Of a DNA stretch of 64,000 nt, positions 32,796 through 41,497 are shown piece by piece. The stretch lies in assembly GCA_034331105.1 (NCBI GenBank), contig JAXQGB010000010.1, positions 23,372 through 87,371 on the forward strand, given 5' to 3'. Position 1 is the stretch's first letter, and every line of letters begins with the position of its first letter. This stretch comes from Caenicola sp034331105 (GTDB lineage: Bacteria > Synergistota > Synergistia > Synergistales > Synergistaceae). The notes beneath the pieces are model-generated. The model was not told the origin of the DNA. It did not search any database and worked only from the letters and a program-made list of their open reading frames with translations. The position numbers and the translations under genes were made by a program.

Positions 32796-33743
32796 ATGAC
32801 AAAGACAGCAAGATTCTTTATCGTAATGGCGATGATCCTCGTATTTGCAGGGGCCGCATCAGCAGCAACATTTATCAACATCGGGACCGGATCTACAGGC
32901 GGAACTTATTATCCTGTCGGTGCGGGCATGGCAAAAGTTTGGAACAGCGCTATCCCCGGGATGAAGGCAAATGCGCAGTCAACCGGCGGAACAGCACAGA
33001 ACCTTGCTCTCCTTGGCAAGGGTGAAGCAGAAGTTATTTTTGCAGATGGTCTCTATTTCTTTGCATATGAGGGCAAGGGAGCATTTGAAGGCAAGCCTAT
33101 GAAGGAACTTCGTGGACTTGTCCCCCTTTACGCTGAGCCTATCCACTTCCTCGTAGCAAAGGGCAGCAACATCAAATCGATCCAGGACCTTAAGGGAAAG
33201 AGAGTCTCTGTCGGAGCAGTCGGAAGCGGAACTGAAGTAACAGTTCGTACACTTCTCAAAGTCGCAGGGATCGACCCCGATAAGGACATCAGGGCGGAGA
33301 ATCTCGGACTTTCAGACACAGCCGGAGCATTTGCTGACAAGAACATAGACGCCGCACTTACAGTCGGCGCACTCGGCATCGCCGGAGTTGTTGAGATCAC
33401 CACACTTGGCACAGCAGAATTCCGCGACATCCCTGCAGACGTTATAGCAAAGCTGGGCAAAGAGCTTCCCTATTACCTGCCCTTCGAGATCCCGGCAAAC
33501 ACCTACAAAGACCAGACAAAGCCCGTAAAGGCCATGGCAAGCTGGAACGTTCTTATCACCACAGAAAAACTTGGTGACGAAGATGCTTACAAGATGACAA
33601 AGGCCCTCTATGAGCACAAGCAGGACATCCTCAACATTTCCACAAGACTTGCTTCCATGTCACCGGAGAACCTCAAGTATATCCAGGTCCCCCTTCACAA
33701 GGGTTCATTGAAGTACTACAAAGAGATCGGCGCTGTTAAATAA
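32796..33743 (+). CDS. TAXI-family TRAP transporter solute-binding protein
   Basis: A 315-residue periplasmic binding protein with a signal peptide (about 1-23, cut after ASA). INIGTGSTGGTYYPVGAGMAKVWN is the TAXI family signature. Such proteins bind glutamate-like or other carboxylates and feed a fused permease. ATG 32796 follows ACGGAGG. A hairpin after the gene (33768) probably lowers permease expression relative to the binding protein. Confidence 0.95.
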   Translation: MTKTARFFIVMAMILVFAGAASAATFINIGTGSTGGTYYPVGAGMAKVWNSAIPGMKANAQSTGGTAQNLALLGKGEAEVIFADGLYFFAYEGKGAFEGKPMKELRGLVPLYAEPIHFLVAKGSNIKSIQDLKGKRVSVGAVGSGTEVTVRTLLKVAGIDPDKDIRAENLGLSDTAGAFADKNIDAALTVGALGIAGVVEITTLGTAEFRDIPADVIAKLGKELPYYLPFEIPANTYKDQTKPVKAMASWNVLITTEKLGDEDAYKMTKALYEHKQDILNISTRLASMSPENLKYIQVPLHKGSLKYYKEIGAVK

Positions 33744-33767
33744 GCAAACATAAAAAAGTATTTCATA

Positions 33768-33797
33768 GTGGGGGCATATACTGCCCCCACAGTATTT
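33768..33797 (+). terminator. Intercistronic hairpin between binding protein and permease
   Basis: GTGGGGGCA (33768-33776) pairs perfectly with TGCCCCCAC (33782-33790), followed by AGTATTTTTA. Its position suggests partial termination or 3'-end protection that gives more binding protein than permease. Confidence 0.7.
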
Positions 33798-33817
33798 TTA
33801 AGCAGGAGGCAGTATTT

Positions 33818-35803
33818 ATGAGCGACGAAATTATCAAGAACAATGGTGAAAAGCACAACATCCTTGATGAAGTATCTATGGATGAATCAAAGATTAATGA
33901 ACTGATAGAAAAATATGATGCAGAAAGCCGTTACAGAAAGCTTACAGGCCTGCAGGGCAAATTTATAACCGCATGGCTTTGCTGTATGTCCCTTTTTCAT
34001 CTATACACTGCCGGTATAGCGTCAATGCCCATAACGATACAGAGGGCAGTACACCTTACATTTGCTATAGTTGCAGTTTACATTCTCTTTCCGGCAGGAA
34101 GAAAAGGATCGAAAACATCGACTCCGATCTACGACTGGATACTTGCAGCCATAGCCGGAGGAGTTATTGGATACATAATATTCTTCTTCAATGAGATCGC
34201 CCGCCGCGGAGCAGAACCTCTTCCTCACGAGATCTGGCTTGGCATAGCGGCTATCATTCTCGTTCTGGAAGCCGGCCGCAGGGTCGTTGGAAACGTACTT
34301 CCGTGTATGAGTTTGGTATTCCTTGCATATTGCTACTTTGGATATCTTGCCCCCGGCATGTTCCAGATAAGGGGATACTCTGTCAGCAGGATCATACAGC
34401 ACATGTACCTTACCCCGGAAGGCATATTCGGACTGGCTCTCGGAGTATCAGCCACATTCGTTATCGTCTTCATAATCTTCGGTGCGTTTCTTTCCCAGAG
34501 CGGCGGAGCCAGATTCTTCAATGAACTTGCACTTGCAATAGCAGGCGGCAAGCCAGGCGGTCCTGCCAAGGTCGCAGTAGTTGCATCAGGACTTCTTGGT
34601 ACGATCAACGGTTCTTCCGTCGCTAACGTTGCAACGACAGGCACATTCACGATCCCTCTCATGAAGAAAGTAGGATATGCGCCTCATTATGCCGGGGCTG
34701 TCGAAGCCTGTGCATCGACCGGAGGACAGCTCATGCCGCCCATTATGGGAGCAGGTGCGTTTATCATGAGCGAATTCCTAGGCATCTCTTACCTTTCCAT
34801 TGCTGCAGCGGCAATAATCCCGGCGTTGGTCTACTACACGGCTATTTTCACAAACGTCCATGTACGAGCCAGGAAACAGAAGCTCAAGGGACTTCCCAAG
34901 GACCAGCTTCCTGTCCTCAGGGAGGTAATGAGAACTGATGGTCACCTTCTGATCCCGGTCATAGTAATAATAGCGACACTTTTGATGAAGTACACGCCGC
35001 TCCGCGCCGGATTCATAGGTGTCGTGTCGGTAATAATAGTAAGCTCACTGAAGCAGAAGACCAGAATGAGCATCCGTGATCTCATCAAAGCACTGGAAGA
35101 GGGAGCAAGGGGAGCTCTAGGAGTTGCTCTTGCGTGTGCTCTCGTAGGATTCATCGTAGGGACATCTTCGCTCACATCACTGGGGCTGACGATCTCCAAC
35201 AACATAATCGACATATCGGGGGGCAACCTGCTCCTGACCTTGATGATGGCGATGGTCGCATGCATAGTGCTTGGCATGGGGCTTCCGACGACTGCGAACT
35301 ACATCGTATGCAGCACGATCATTGCACCGGCGCTAATAGGAATGAATGTACTTCCACTCTCAGCGCACCTCTTCGTCTTCTACTTCGGTATCATGGCTGA
35401 CCTCACACCGCCTGTATGCCTCGCAGCATTTACCGGTGCCGGCATCGCGGGAGCAAGCCCTGCCAAGACGGGCTTTACTGCTACAAAGATAGCGCTGACT
35501 TCCTACCTCATGCCCTACATGTTCGTCTACAACCCAATGCTTTTGCTGCAGAATGTCGTTCCCCATGAGCTCTTTATCCTTGTAGTTTCGGCTCTTCTGG
35601 GCGTCATAGTGCTTGCTGGAGCTCTTGAAGGATGGATGTTCCGCTTCATCAACAAATTTGAACGAGTTGTTCTTGGTATTGCTGCTCTGATCGCAATTCA
35701 CCACAACATGGCTCTGAGCCTTGGAGCTACAGTTGCAATAATATTAATGATGCTCTACCTTAAAAAGACATCGAAAAATGAGGAACTTGAACCCGCAGTC
35801 TAG
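33818..35803 (+). CDS. TAXI-type TRAP transporter fused permease (4TM/12TM)
   Basis: A 661-residue membrane protein joining a DctQ-like part (about 50-190) to a DctM-like part. Typical blocks: GTINGSSVANVATTGTFTIPLMKKVGY, ACASTGGQLMPPIMGAGAF, GMGLPTTANYIV and the late ADLTPPVCLAAFTGAGIAG. The N-terminal 45 residues are soluble and charged. With the preceding TAXI binding protein it forms an ion-coupled importer of an organic acid or amino acid. ATG 33818 follows GCAGGAGG. Confidence 0.95.
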   Translation: MSDEIIKNNGEKHNILDEVSMDESKINELIEKYDAESRYRKLTGLQGKFITAWLCCMSLFHLYTAGIASMPITIQRAVHLTFAIVAVYILFPAGRKGSKTSTPIYDWILAAIAGGVIGYIIFFFNEIARRGAEPLPHEIWLGIAAIILVLEAGRRVVGNVLPCMSLVFLAYCYFGYLAPGMFQIRGYSVSRIIQHMYLTPEGIFGLALGVSATFVIVFIIFGAFLSQSGGARFFNELALAIAGGKPGGPAKVAVVASGLLGTINGSSVANVATTGTFTIPLMKKVGYAPHYAGAVEACASTGGQLMPPIMGAGAFIMSEFLGISYLSIAAAAIIPALVYYTAIFTNVHVRARKQKLKGLPKDQLPVLREVMRTDGHLLIPVIVIIATLLMKYTPLRAGFIGVVSVIIVSSLKQKTRMSIRDLIKALEEGARGALGVALACALVGFIVGTSSLTSLGLTISNNIIDISGGNLLLTLMMAMVACIVLGMGLPTTANYIVCSTIIAPALIGMNVLPLSAHLFVFYFGIMADLTPPVCLAAFTGAGIAGASPAKTGFTATKIALTSYLMPYMFVYNPMLLLQNVVPHELFILVVSALLGVIVLAGALEGWMFRFINKFERVVLGIAALIAIHHNMALSLGATVAIILMMLYLKKTSKNEELEPAV

Positions 35804-35822
35804 GTAAGAAAACAACAGTCAT

Positions 35823-35861
35823 AAAAAGCGCTCCCGGATTTGGAGGGGAGCGCTTTTTTAT
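35823..35861 (+). terminator. Terminator of the TAXI transporter operon
   Basis: AAAAAGCGCTCCC (35823-35835) pairs with GGGAGCGCTTTTT, followed by further T residues to 35861. Confidence 0.9.
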
Positions 35862-35894
35862 TGTATACTTGGCGGTAGAAACGGGGGGCGGTCT

Positions 35895-36389
35895 GTGAAT
35901 CCAAATTACATGGTACTTTTTGCTGTCCTGGGCGGAAGCGCCATCGGACATAAGTCAGGGTTCCCCGCAGGGGCACTGGTTGGCGGCCTTCTTGTGGGGC
36001 TGGTCGTCAAGGCGGTCATGCACATGGGGCTTGACCCTAAGATAGGCTGGCTCTCCTGGGTATCACAGGCTCTTGTCGCCTATGTCCTTGTAAGGGGCAG
36101 CGACTTCTCTTCCATTGCCGAAATACCAAGATATCTGCCTGCAGCTATTGCATACAGCTTTTCCCTTCTCATCTTTACACTGGGCCTCGCATGGGTCTTC
36201 TCTAGGCTGTGTAAAATGGATTTTCTGACCTCTCTTTTTGCCACGACCCCCGGGGGGCTTACAGGGATTGCAATAGTAGCGGTAGACATTGGAGCAGACC
36301 CTACTATCTCTATCCTTTTCAACATATGCAGGATAGTGACGATACTGATCGTAGTGCCGATAATTGCCAATATTATCGTTAAATATTGA
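35895..36389 (+). CDS. Half-length AbrB-family membrane protein
   Basis: A 164-residue membrane protein with about five segments. FATTPGGLTGIAIVAVDIGADP is the signature of the Pfam AbrB membrane family (ammonia monooxygenase-like, unrelated to the AbrB DNA-binding protein). Most family members carry this unit twice (about 350 residues); here it is single, so it may work as a dimer. Function is unknown. GTG 35895 follows GGGGGG. Confidence 0.75.
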   Translation: MNPNYMVLFAVLGGSAIGHKSGFPAGALVGGLLVGLVVKAVMHMGLDPKIGWLSWVSQALVAYVLVRGSDFSSIAEIPRYLPAAIAYSFSLLIFTLGLAWVFSRLCKMDFLTSLFATTPGGLTGIAIVAVDIGADPTISILFNICRIVTILIVVPIIANIIVKY

Positions 36390-36442
36390 TAATAATATAT
36401 ATGATCCGATCAAAAGCGTGATCTTTCAGGAGAGGTAAGAGT

Positions 36443-37333
36443 ATGAATAATAAACAGTCCTTCATCTGGTCCGTACTTTCAGGGTTCAGAAAAATAGTAA
36501 CGGTCCTCCCTCATCAGGCAGCTGTGATGCTAGGCGGCATTGTTGGTTCCCTCATTCCAACATTTACACAAAACAAGCTGAAGGAAGCAACGGACCGCTG
36601 TGCCAGGGTTCTGGCCATACCTCGTAAAGATGCCTCCAGGATAGTAAAAGGGGCATATAGGAACTTTGGCAAATCAACTGCAGAGTTCATAAGGATCCCT
36701 GTGATGGCTTCAAAACTCGATGATATAGTCACAGTCTACGGAGAAGAGAACCTCCGTGAGGCCTACGAAGCAGGAAAAGGAGTATTTGTAGTTACCGCAC
36801 ACATTGGGAACTGGGAGTACGCCGGGGCCTGGTGTGCACAGCACGGATACCCTATGAACGGTCTTGGAACTGATCAAAGGGATGAGAGGATAACCGAACT
36901 TATAATGGAATTAAGAAAGGCCGGAGGGATGAAGGCGCTTGGCAAGGCTTCAGATCTTAAGGCCATGATAAAGGCGCTCCAGGCAGGTGAAATAATTGCT
37001 GTCCCCGTGGATCAGGATGCCAAAAAAGCGGGCATAGTATCTCCCTTCCTTGGATACCCCGCAAGTACGCCGATCGGAATGGCAAAACTAGCCGACAAGC
37101 TTGGATGCGCTGTCGTCCCGGCATACTGTGTCAGATGGCTTGACACGCAAAAGCTTGAACTGCACTTTCTCCCTGCGCTTAAAGGCAGGGACGGTAAACC
37201 TTACGGCAAAGATCTTCAGAGCAGCATAGACGACTGCAATCAGGTCATCTCCGAGTGGATAAGAAAATATCCTGACCAGTGGATGTGGATGTATCCAAGG
37301 TGGGAATCTGTTGAGAGAGGTGATTTCGATTAA
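36443..37333 (+). CDS. LpxL/HtrB-type lipid acyltransferase
   Basis: A 296-residue late acyltransferase-family protein. The catalytic HX4E motif is H120-I-G-N-W-E125, and PVDQD downstream fits the family. The enzyme adds a fatty acyl chain to lipid A or a related lipid, so it is the clearest sign of an outer membrane in this window. An N-terminal hydrophobic stretch (about 16-40) would hold it at the inner membrane. AGGAGAGG precedes ATG 36443. The last bases overlap the following RNase-H-fold gene. Confidence 0.85.
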   Translation: MNNKQSFIWSVLSGFRKIVTVLPHQAAVMLGGIVGSLIPTFTQNKLKEATDRCARVLAIPRKDASRIVKGAYRNFGKSTAEFIRIPVMASKLDDIVTVYGEENLREAYEAGKGVFVVTAHIGNWEYAGAWCAQHGYPMNGLGTDQRDERITELIMELRKAGGMKALGKASDLKAMIKALQAGEIIAVPVDQDAKKAGIVSPFLGYPASTPIGMAKLADKLGCAVVPAYCVRWLDTQKLELHFLPALKGRDGKPYGKDLQSSIDDCNQVISEWIRKYPDQWMWMYPRWESVERGDFD

Positions 37334-37748
37334 GTGTGGGATAGATCCGGGTCGCCATAAAATCGGAGTGGCATTCGCGGAAGGTGACAGACTGCTTTTT
37401 TCAGCGATAATACCCAAATCGTCAGAGGAAGTTTTATTGCTGTCGCTTAAAGAGGGAAACTGGGATGTTCTTGCTCCATGGAAAAAAGAGGGAGATCTGA
37501 GTTCTTTGGAATGCAGAGTACTTGAAAAGATCTGCCTTGGTAACGGCACATCTTCAGAAGATTTGAATAAACTCCTTAGCAGTATCTGCGAGCTCGAGGT
37601 AACAGACGAATACGGCACCACTCTTAAAGGACGCGAGCTCTACTGGAAACTCCACCCGCCAAAAGGGTTATGGAAGCTGGTACCTACATCACTTAGAACT
37701 CCTCCCAGAGATATTGATGACCTTGCTGCCTGGGCGATAATAAAATAA
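37311..37748 (+). CDS. YqgF/RuvC-like RNase H-fold protein, unknown role
   Basis: A 145-residue protein (142 if GTG 37320 is used). The N-terminal CGIDPGRHKIGVAFAE and the C-terminal DIDDLAAWAI match the first and last acidic motifs of RuvC/YqgF-type nucleases. The middle is unlike RuvX (pre-16S rRNA nuclease) as I know it, so this may be a divergent relative. TTG 37311 has AAGGTGG 6 bases upstream inside the acyltransferase gene; it overlaps that gene by 23 bases. Confidence 0.6.
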   Translation: MREVISIKCGIDPGRHKIGVAFAEGDRLLFSAIIPKSSEEVLLLSLKEGNWDVLAPWKKEGDLSSLECRVLEKICLGNGTSSEDLNKLLSSICELEVTDEYGTTLKGRELYWKLHPPKGLWKLVPTSLRTPPRDIDDLAAWAIIK

Positions 37749-37785
37749 GACCGTAAGCTTTACGCTGTCTCCGGTCCCATCAAAG

Positions 37786-37833
37786 AAAAACCCGCAGATC
37801 CTGTGTCTGATTTATTGACACAAAAAATGCGGG
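37786..37833 (-). terminator. Terminator of yerC
   Basis: Read on the minus strand, CCCGCA and TGCGGG (37791-37796 and 37828-37833) enclose a second stem, TGTGTC/GACACA, and the outer stem is followed by TTTTTCTTT. Confidence 0.7.
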
Positions 37834-37859
37834 CTGTTTGTCATGAAGATCCGTCTTGA

Positions 37860-38183
37860 TTATTTTTTCTTCTTCTTTTCTACTTCTTCATTTTTGTTCC
37901 CAGACAGCTTCGCAAGGACATCCCTGTAACCGTCTGAACCGTACTCAACAAATTTTTTGACCCTGCTGATAGTTGCAGTGCTTGCTCCCGTGGCCTGAAC
38001 TATCTGCGGATATGACATTCCTTTGAGAAGCAGGCTAGCCACCTGAAGTCTCTGTGCAAATGCTCTAATCTCTGAAAAAGTGGCGACATCCTCCAGGAAA
38101 CGATAAGCTTCTTCCCTGTCAGTAATGGCCACAATCGAGTCACAAAGCTGGTCGGTAAACTCATCTTTCCACTCTAAAGCCAT
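37860..38183 (-). CDS. yerC: YerC/YecD family TrpR-like DNA-binding protein
   Basis: A 107-residue helical protein with the TrpR-type helix-turn-helix: LLKGMSYPQIVQATGASTATISRVKKF. The C-terminal tail is a run of Lys (EKKKKK). YerC proteins are related to the Trp repressor, but their ligand and target are not established. GGGAGGG precedes the ATG at 38183. It is divergent from proS, and a 14-bp palindrome lies between them (38278-38291). Confidence 0.85.
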   Translation of the reverse strand: MALEWKDEFTDQLCDSIVAITDREEAYRFLEDVATFSEIRAFAQRLQVASLLLKGMSYPQIVQATGASTATISRVKKFVEYGSDGYRDVLAKLSGNKNEEVEKKKKK

Positions 38184-38277
38184 GATTATGCCCTCCCTAT
38201 AGTAATGTGCTAAATACTTGCAATGTACGCTCTAAGAATACGATAAAATGGTAAATTGTCAAGAGAAGTAAAACATT

Positions 38278-38291
38278 GCAAATTAATTTGC
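38278..38291. promoter_or_regulatory. Palindrome between yerC and proS
   Basis: GCAAATTAATTTGC is a perfect 14-bp palindrome in the 198-bp divergent region, about 90 bases before the proS ATG. TACAAT (near 38313-38318) could be a proS -10 box. Confidence 0.4.
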
Positions 38292-38381
38292 TCTAAATGT
38301 AGAGATAAATGTTACAATAACCTGCACAGCAAAGCGCTGAGTGATGATATTTATCAAAGTATCAACGATGGAGGTAACCGG

Positions 38382-39824
38382 ATGGCTAAGAACATTACAC
38401 CCAAGGAACAGGATTTTTCACAGTGGTATCTTGACGTAATACGTGTTGCAGAACTGGCGGATTATGCGCCGGTCCGCGGATGTATGGTCGTCCGACCTAC
38501 CGGTTACTCAGTATGGGAACTCATCCAGAAACATTTTGACGAGGCTTTCAAAGAGACCGGACATGTAAATGCATCGTTCCCTCTCTTGATCCCTAAATCT
38601 TTCCTGGAGAAGGAAGCAGAGCATGTTGAGGGTTTTGCTCCCGAGTGTGCAGTAGTTACCCACGCAGGGGGAGAAGAGCTTGAAGAACCGCTGATAATAA
38701 GGCCTACCTCGGAAACAGTCATAGGGTATATGTACAGCAAGTGGGTCCAGTCATGGCGCGACCTGCCGATCCTGATCAACCAGTGGTGCAACGTTATGCG
38801 CTGGGAGAAAAGGCCCAGGCTCTTCCTTCGTACTTCTGAGTTCCTCTGGCAGGAAGGCCATACAGCACATGCGACAAAAGAAGAGGCAGTCGAAGAAACG
38901 CTTCTGATGCTCGAGGTATATAGAAAGATCATGGTAGATGAACTCGCCCTCCCTGTACTCCCCGGAGAAAAAACAGAGGGAGAGCGTTTTCCGGGTGCAG
39001 ACAACACATATACCTGTGAGACGATGATGAGCGACAAAAAAGCGCTTCAGGCCGGGACGAGCCACTATCTGGGGCAGAATTTCGCCAAAGCTTTTGACAT
39101 TAAGTTCCAGAATAAAAACGGGGAAATGGATTTCGCCCATACGACAAGCTGGGGAGTATCGATGCGTCTCATCGGAGCACTTATAATGACCCACTCGGAC
39201 AACGACGGGCTGGTTCTGCCTCCAAGAGTAGCTCCGACAAAAGCTGTCATAATACCGATCTCAACCGACTCAGCCAAATTTGATGAAGAAATAGTGCCGA
39301 AGGCAAAAGAGCTTCAGGCAATACTGAACAAGACACTCTGCGGACGTTTCGTACAGGTGGACACACAGCAGCACCTTCGCCCGGGCGATAGGTTCTTCTT
39401 CCATCTTCAGAAGGGAGTCCCGCTTCGCCTTGAACTTGGAGAAAAGGAATTTGCAGCCCGCAAGGTCAAAGTCGTGAGAAGAGACACCGGGGAAAAGATG
39501 GAGATAGGCTGGGAAGACCTCGAAAAACGCATCCCTGAACTTCTTGTCGAGATACAGAAGAACCTATTTGACAGAGCGCTGAAATTCAGGAAAGAGAACA
39601 CATACCAGGCTGCAGACATGGCTCAGTTCAGGGAAGTTCTTGAGAGCAAAGGCGGATTTGTTGAAGTCTTCTTCGACGGAAGCAAAGAAGATGAAAAAGC
39701 CATCAAGGAAGCAACAGGGGCCACTCCCAGATGCTATCCGCTAGAATACTCCGAAGAGCGGGGCAAATGCTTCTACACCGGAAAAGAGGGAGCCCGTAAA
39801 GCCATCTTTGCAAAGGCTTACTGA
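38382..39824 (+). CDS. proS: Prolyl-tRNA synthetase, archaeal/eukaryote-like short type
   Basis: A 480-residue class II synthetase that charges tRNA-Pro. Motif 2 (LFLRTSEFLWQEGHTAH) and motif 3 (TTSWGVSMRLIGALIM) are intact. It lacks the YbaK-type editing insertion of the long bacterial form and ends in a C-terminal domain closing with AKAY, as in the archaeal-like group. ATG 38382 follows GGAGG; an in-frame ATG-less extension upstream is not used. It is monocistronic with its own terminator. Confidence 0.95.
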   Translation: MAKNITPKEQDFSQWYLDVIRVAELADYAPVRGCMVVRPTGYSVWELIQKHFDEAFKETGHVNASFPLLIPKSFLEKEAEHVEGFAPECAVVTHAGGEELEEPLIIRPTSETVIGYMYSKWVQSWRDLPILINQWCNVMRWEKRPRLFLRTSEFLWQEGHTAHATKEEAVEETLLMLEVYRKIMVDELALPVLPGEKTEGERFPGADNTYTCETMMSDKKALQAGTSHYLGQNFAKAFDIKFQNKNGEMDFAHTTSWGVSMRLIGALIMTHSDNDGLVLPPRVAPTKAVIIPISTDSAKFDEEIVPKAKELQAILNKTLCGRFVQVDTQQHLRPGDRFFFHLQKGVPLRLELGEKEFAARKVKVVRRDTGEKMEIGWEDLEKRIPELLVEIQKNLFDRALKFRKENTYQAADMAQFREVLESKGGFVEVFFDGSKEDEKAIKEATGATPRCYPLEYSEERGKCFYTGKEGARKAIFAKAY

Positions 39825-39861
39825 TCCGGGAGAAACAGCAGATCTGATACTAATGCATACG

Positions 39862-39894
39862 AAATGGGAGGCTCAGTTAGCCTCCCATTTTTAG
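39862..39894 (+). terminator. Terminator of proS
   Basis: Perfect 12-bp stem AAATGGGAGGCT (39862-39873) with AGCCTCCCATTT (39879-39890), followed by TTTAG. Confidence 0.9.
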
Positions 39895-39935
39895 TCTAAA
39901 AATTCCCTCATTTATAGATATTTTTTGACTCAGTA

Positions 39936-41300
39936 CTATTTGCCAACACAGAATTGTGAAAAGATCGTATCCAGCAGGTTTTCCGTGGCATCGATGCCAA
40001 GCAGCTTTGCGAGCTCTGACCTTGAATCTGAAAGACAGGTTATTGCAAGATCATTTCCAAGACCTTCCGAGACAATTTTTAGCGTTTCCCGCAGGGAAGT
40101 CAGAGCAGCAGAGAGGCACTCTATTTGTCTGGAAGTGACTCCGTATCCTCCTGTGACCTTTATGCCCCCCGTGATCTCGTTGACCATTATGTCCTTCAGT
40201 TCTTCTATCCCGTCAGACTTAAGGGCTGAAACAGATACTATCCGGCTTAAAGGAAAGCTCATTTTCAACTGATCAAGGGATATTTTCTGCGGCATGTCAC
40301 TTTTGTTGAGCACGACAATGTGCTTCATTGAAGAGACTCGCCTGCCGAGTTCCATGTCTTCCGCAGTCAGTTCATCTCCCGCGTCTATGACCCACACACG
40401 GAGGTCCGCTTCTGTCATCGACTTTATCGACTGGTTCACACCGATGCACTCGACCTCGTCCATGGTCTCACGTATGCCGGCAGTGTCAATAATCCTGATA
40501 GGGATTCCTTTGTGGGTGAATGTCTCTTCTATTCTGTCTCTCGTTGTGCCGGGTACGGAGGTCACGATCGCCCGGTCTTCCTTCAGAAGAGCATTGAGAA
40601 GGGATGATTTGCCGACGTTTGGGCATCCAATGATGGCTGTCTTTATACCTTCCCTCAATATAAGTCCGGAACGGCAGTCTGCAAGTAGCGCTTCTCCCGC
40701 TGAGATCAGATCTTCCAGTCGTTTCTCTGAGTCTGTTTTTGTTATGTATCCTTCGTCTTCCTCCGGGAAATCGAGATCTACTTCCAGGAATGCGGCAAGT
40801 CCTGTAATATCGTCAAGAAAAGACCTGAGTTTTTCTGCGAACGATCCCTGCAGGGTCCGTGAAGAGGCGTAGAGTGCTTCGTCGCTCTCAGCCCTTATCA
40901 CACCAAGCACAGCTTCTGCCTGCGGAAGGTCGATCCGTCCGTTCACAAAAGCCCTCCGTGTAAATTCTCCGGGCTGTGCAAGCCTCGCTCCCATTGAGCA
41001 GAGCTCTTCCATGCATTTCTGAGCGGGCAGCAGACCCCCGTGGCAATGGATCTCAACACTTTCTTCCGCTGTATAGCTTGCCCCTTTATCAAACCTTACG
41101 GTAAGCACCTCGTCAAAGAACTCCCCTTTGGATGAACGAAGTCTGCCAAGGGTGAGGAAGCGTGCCGGCTGTTCGGCAAGTTTCTTTTGTCCGGTAAATA
41201 TTTTATCGGCGAGCAAGACTGAGCCTTCTCCAGAAAGCCTTACGACCGCTATCCCGCCTTCGCCCCACGCTGTGGCCAGCGCTGCGATTATATCCTCCAT
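39936..41300 (-). CDS. mnmE: tRNA uridine-34 modification GTPase MnmE
   Basis: A 454-residue GTPase that, with MnmG, builds the cmnm5 group at the wobble uridine of tRNA. Seen: the N-terminal tetrahydrofolate-binding domain, the G domain with P-loop GCPNVGKS (225-232), GTTRD, DTAG (272-275) and NKSD, and the C-terminal FCVGK containing the essential cysteine. It ends close to the proS terminator and is convergent with it. Confidence 0.95.
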   Translation of the reverse strand: MEDIIAALATAWGEGGIAVVRLSGEGSVLLADKIFTGQKKLAEQPARFLTLGRLRSSKGEFFDEVLTVRFDKGASYTAEESVEIHCHGGLLPAQKCMEELCSMGARLAQPGEFTRRAFVNGRIDLPQAEAVLGVIRAESDEALYASSRTLQGSFAEKLRSFLDDITGLAAFLEVDLDFPEEDEGYITKTDSEKRLEDLISAGEALLADCRSGLILREGIKTAIIGCPNVGKSSLLNALLKEDRAIVTSVPGTTRDRIEETFTHKGIPIRIIDTAGIRETMDEVECIGVNQSIKSMTEADLRVWVIDAGDELTAEDMELGRRVSSMKHIVVLNKSDMPQKISLDQLKMSFPLSRIVSVSALKSDGIEELKDIMVNEITGGIKVTGGYGVTSRQIECLSAALTSLRETLKIVSEGLGNDLAITCLSDSRSELAKLLGIDATENLLDTIFSQFCVGK

Positions 41301-41442
41301 GAGATCACTCGCTCTCTGCGACCTGTTCCTGTTTTAACTCTACAGTGACGTCTTTTTGTTATCTTTGCATCATTACCATTATAATCTTCGATCAACGATT
41401 CTATCAATGATTGCCGAATTCCTAAATGAAGGTTTTTGGGAA

Positions 41443-41471
41443 AGAAAAAAGCGGCCTCATGAAGAGGCCGC
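41443..41471 (-). terminator. Terminator of the aminotransferase gene
   Basis: On the minus strand GCGGCCTC and GAGGCCGC (41451-41458, 41464-41471) form an 8-bp stem with a 5-base loop, followed by TTTTTTCTTT. Confidence 0.85.
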
Positions 41472-41497
41472 CCAATATTTATTGCCGGAGTTTTCTG

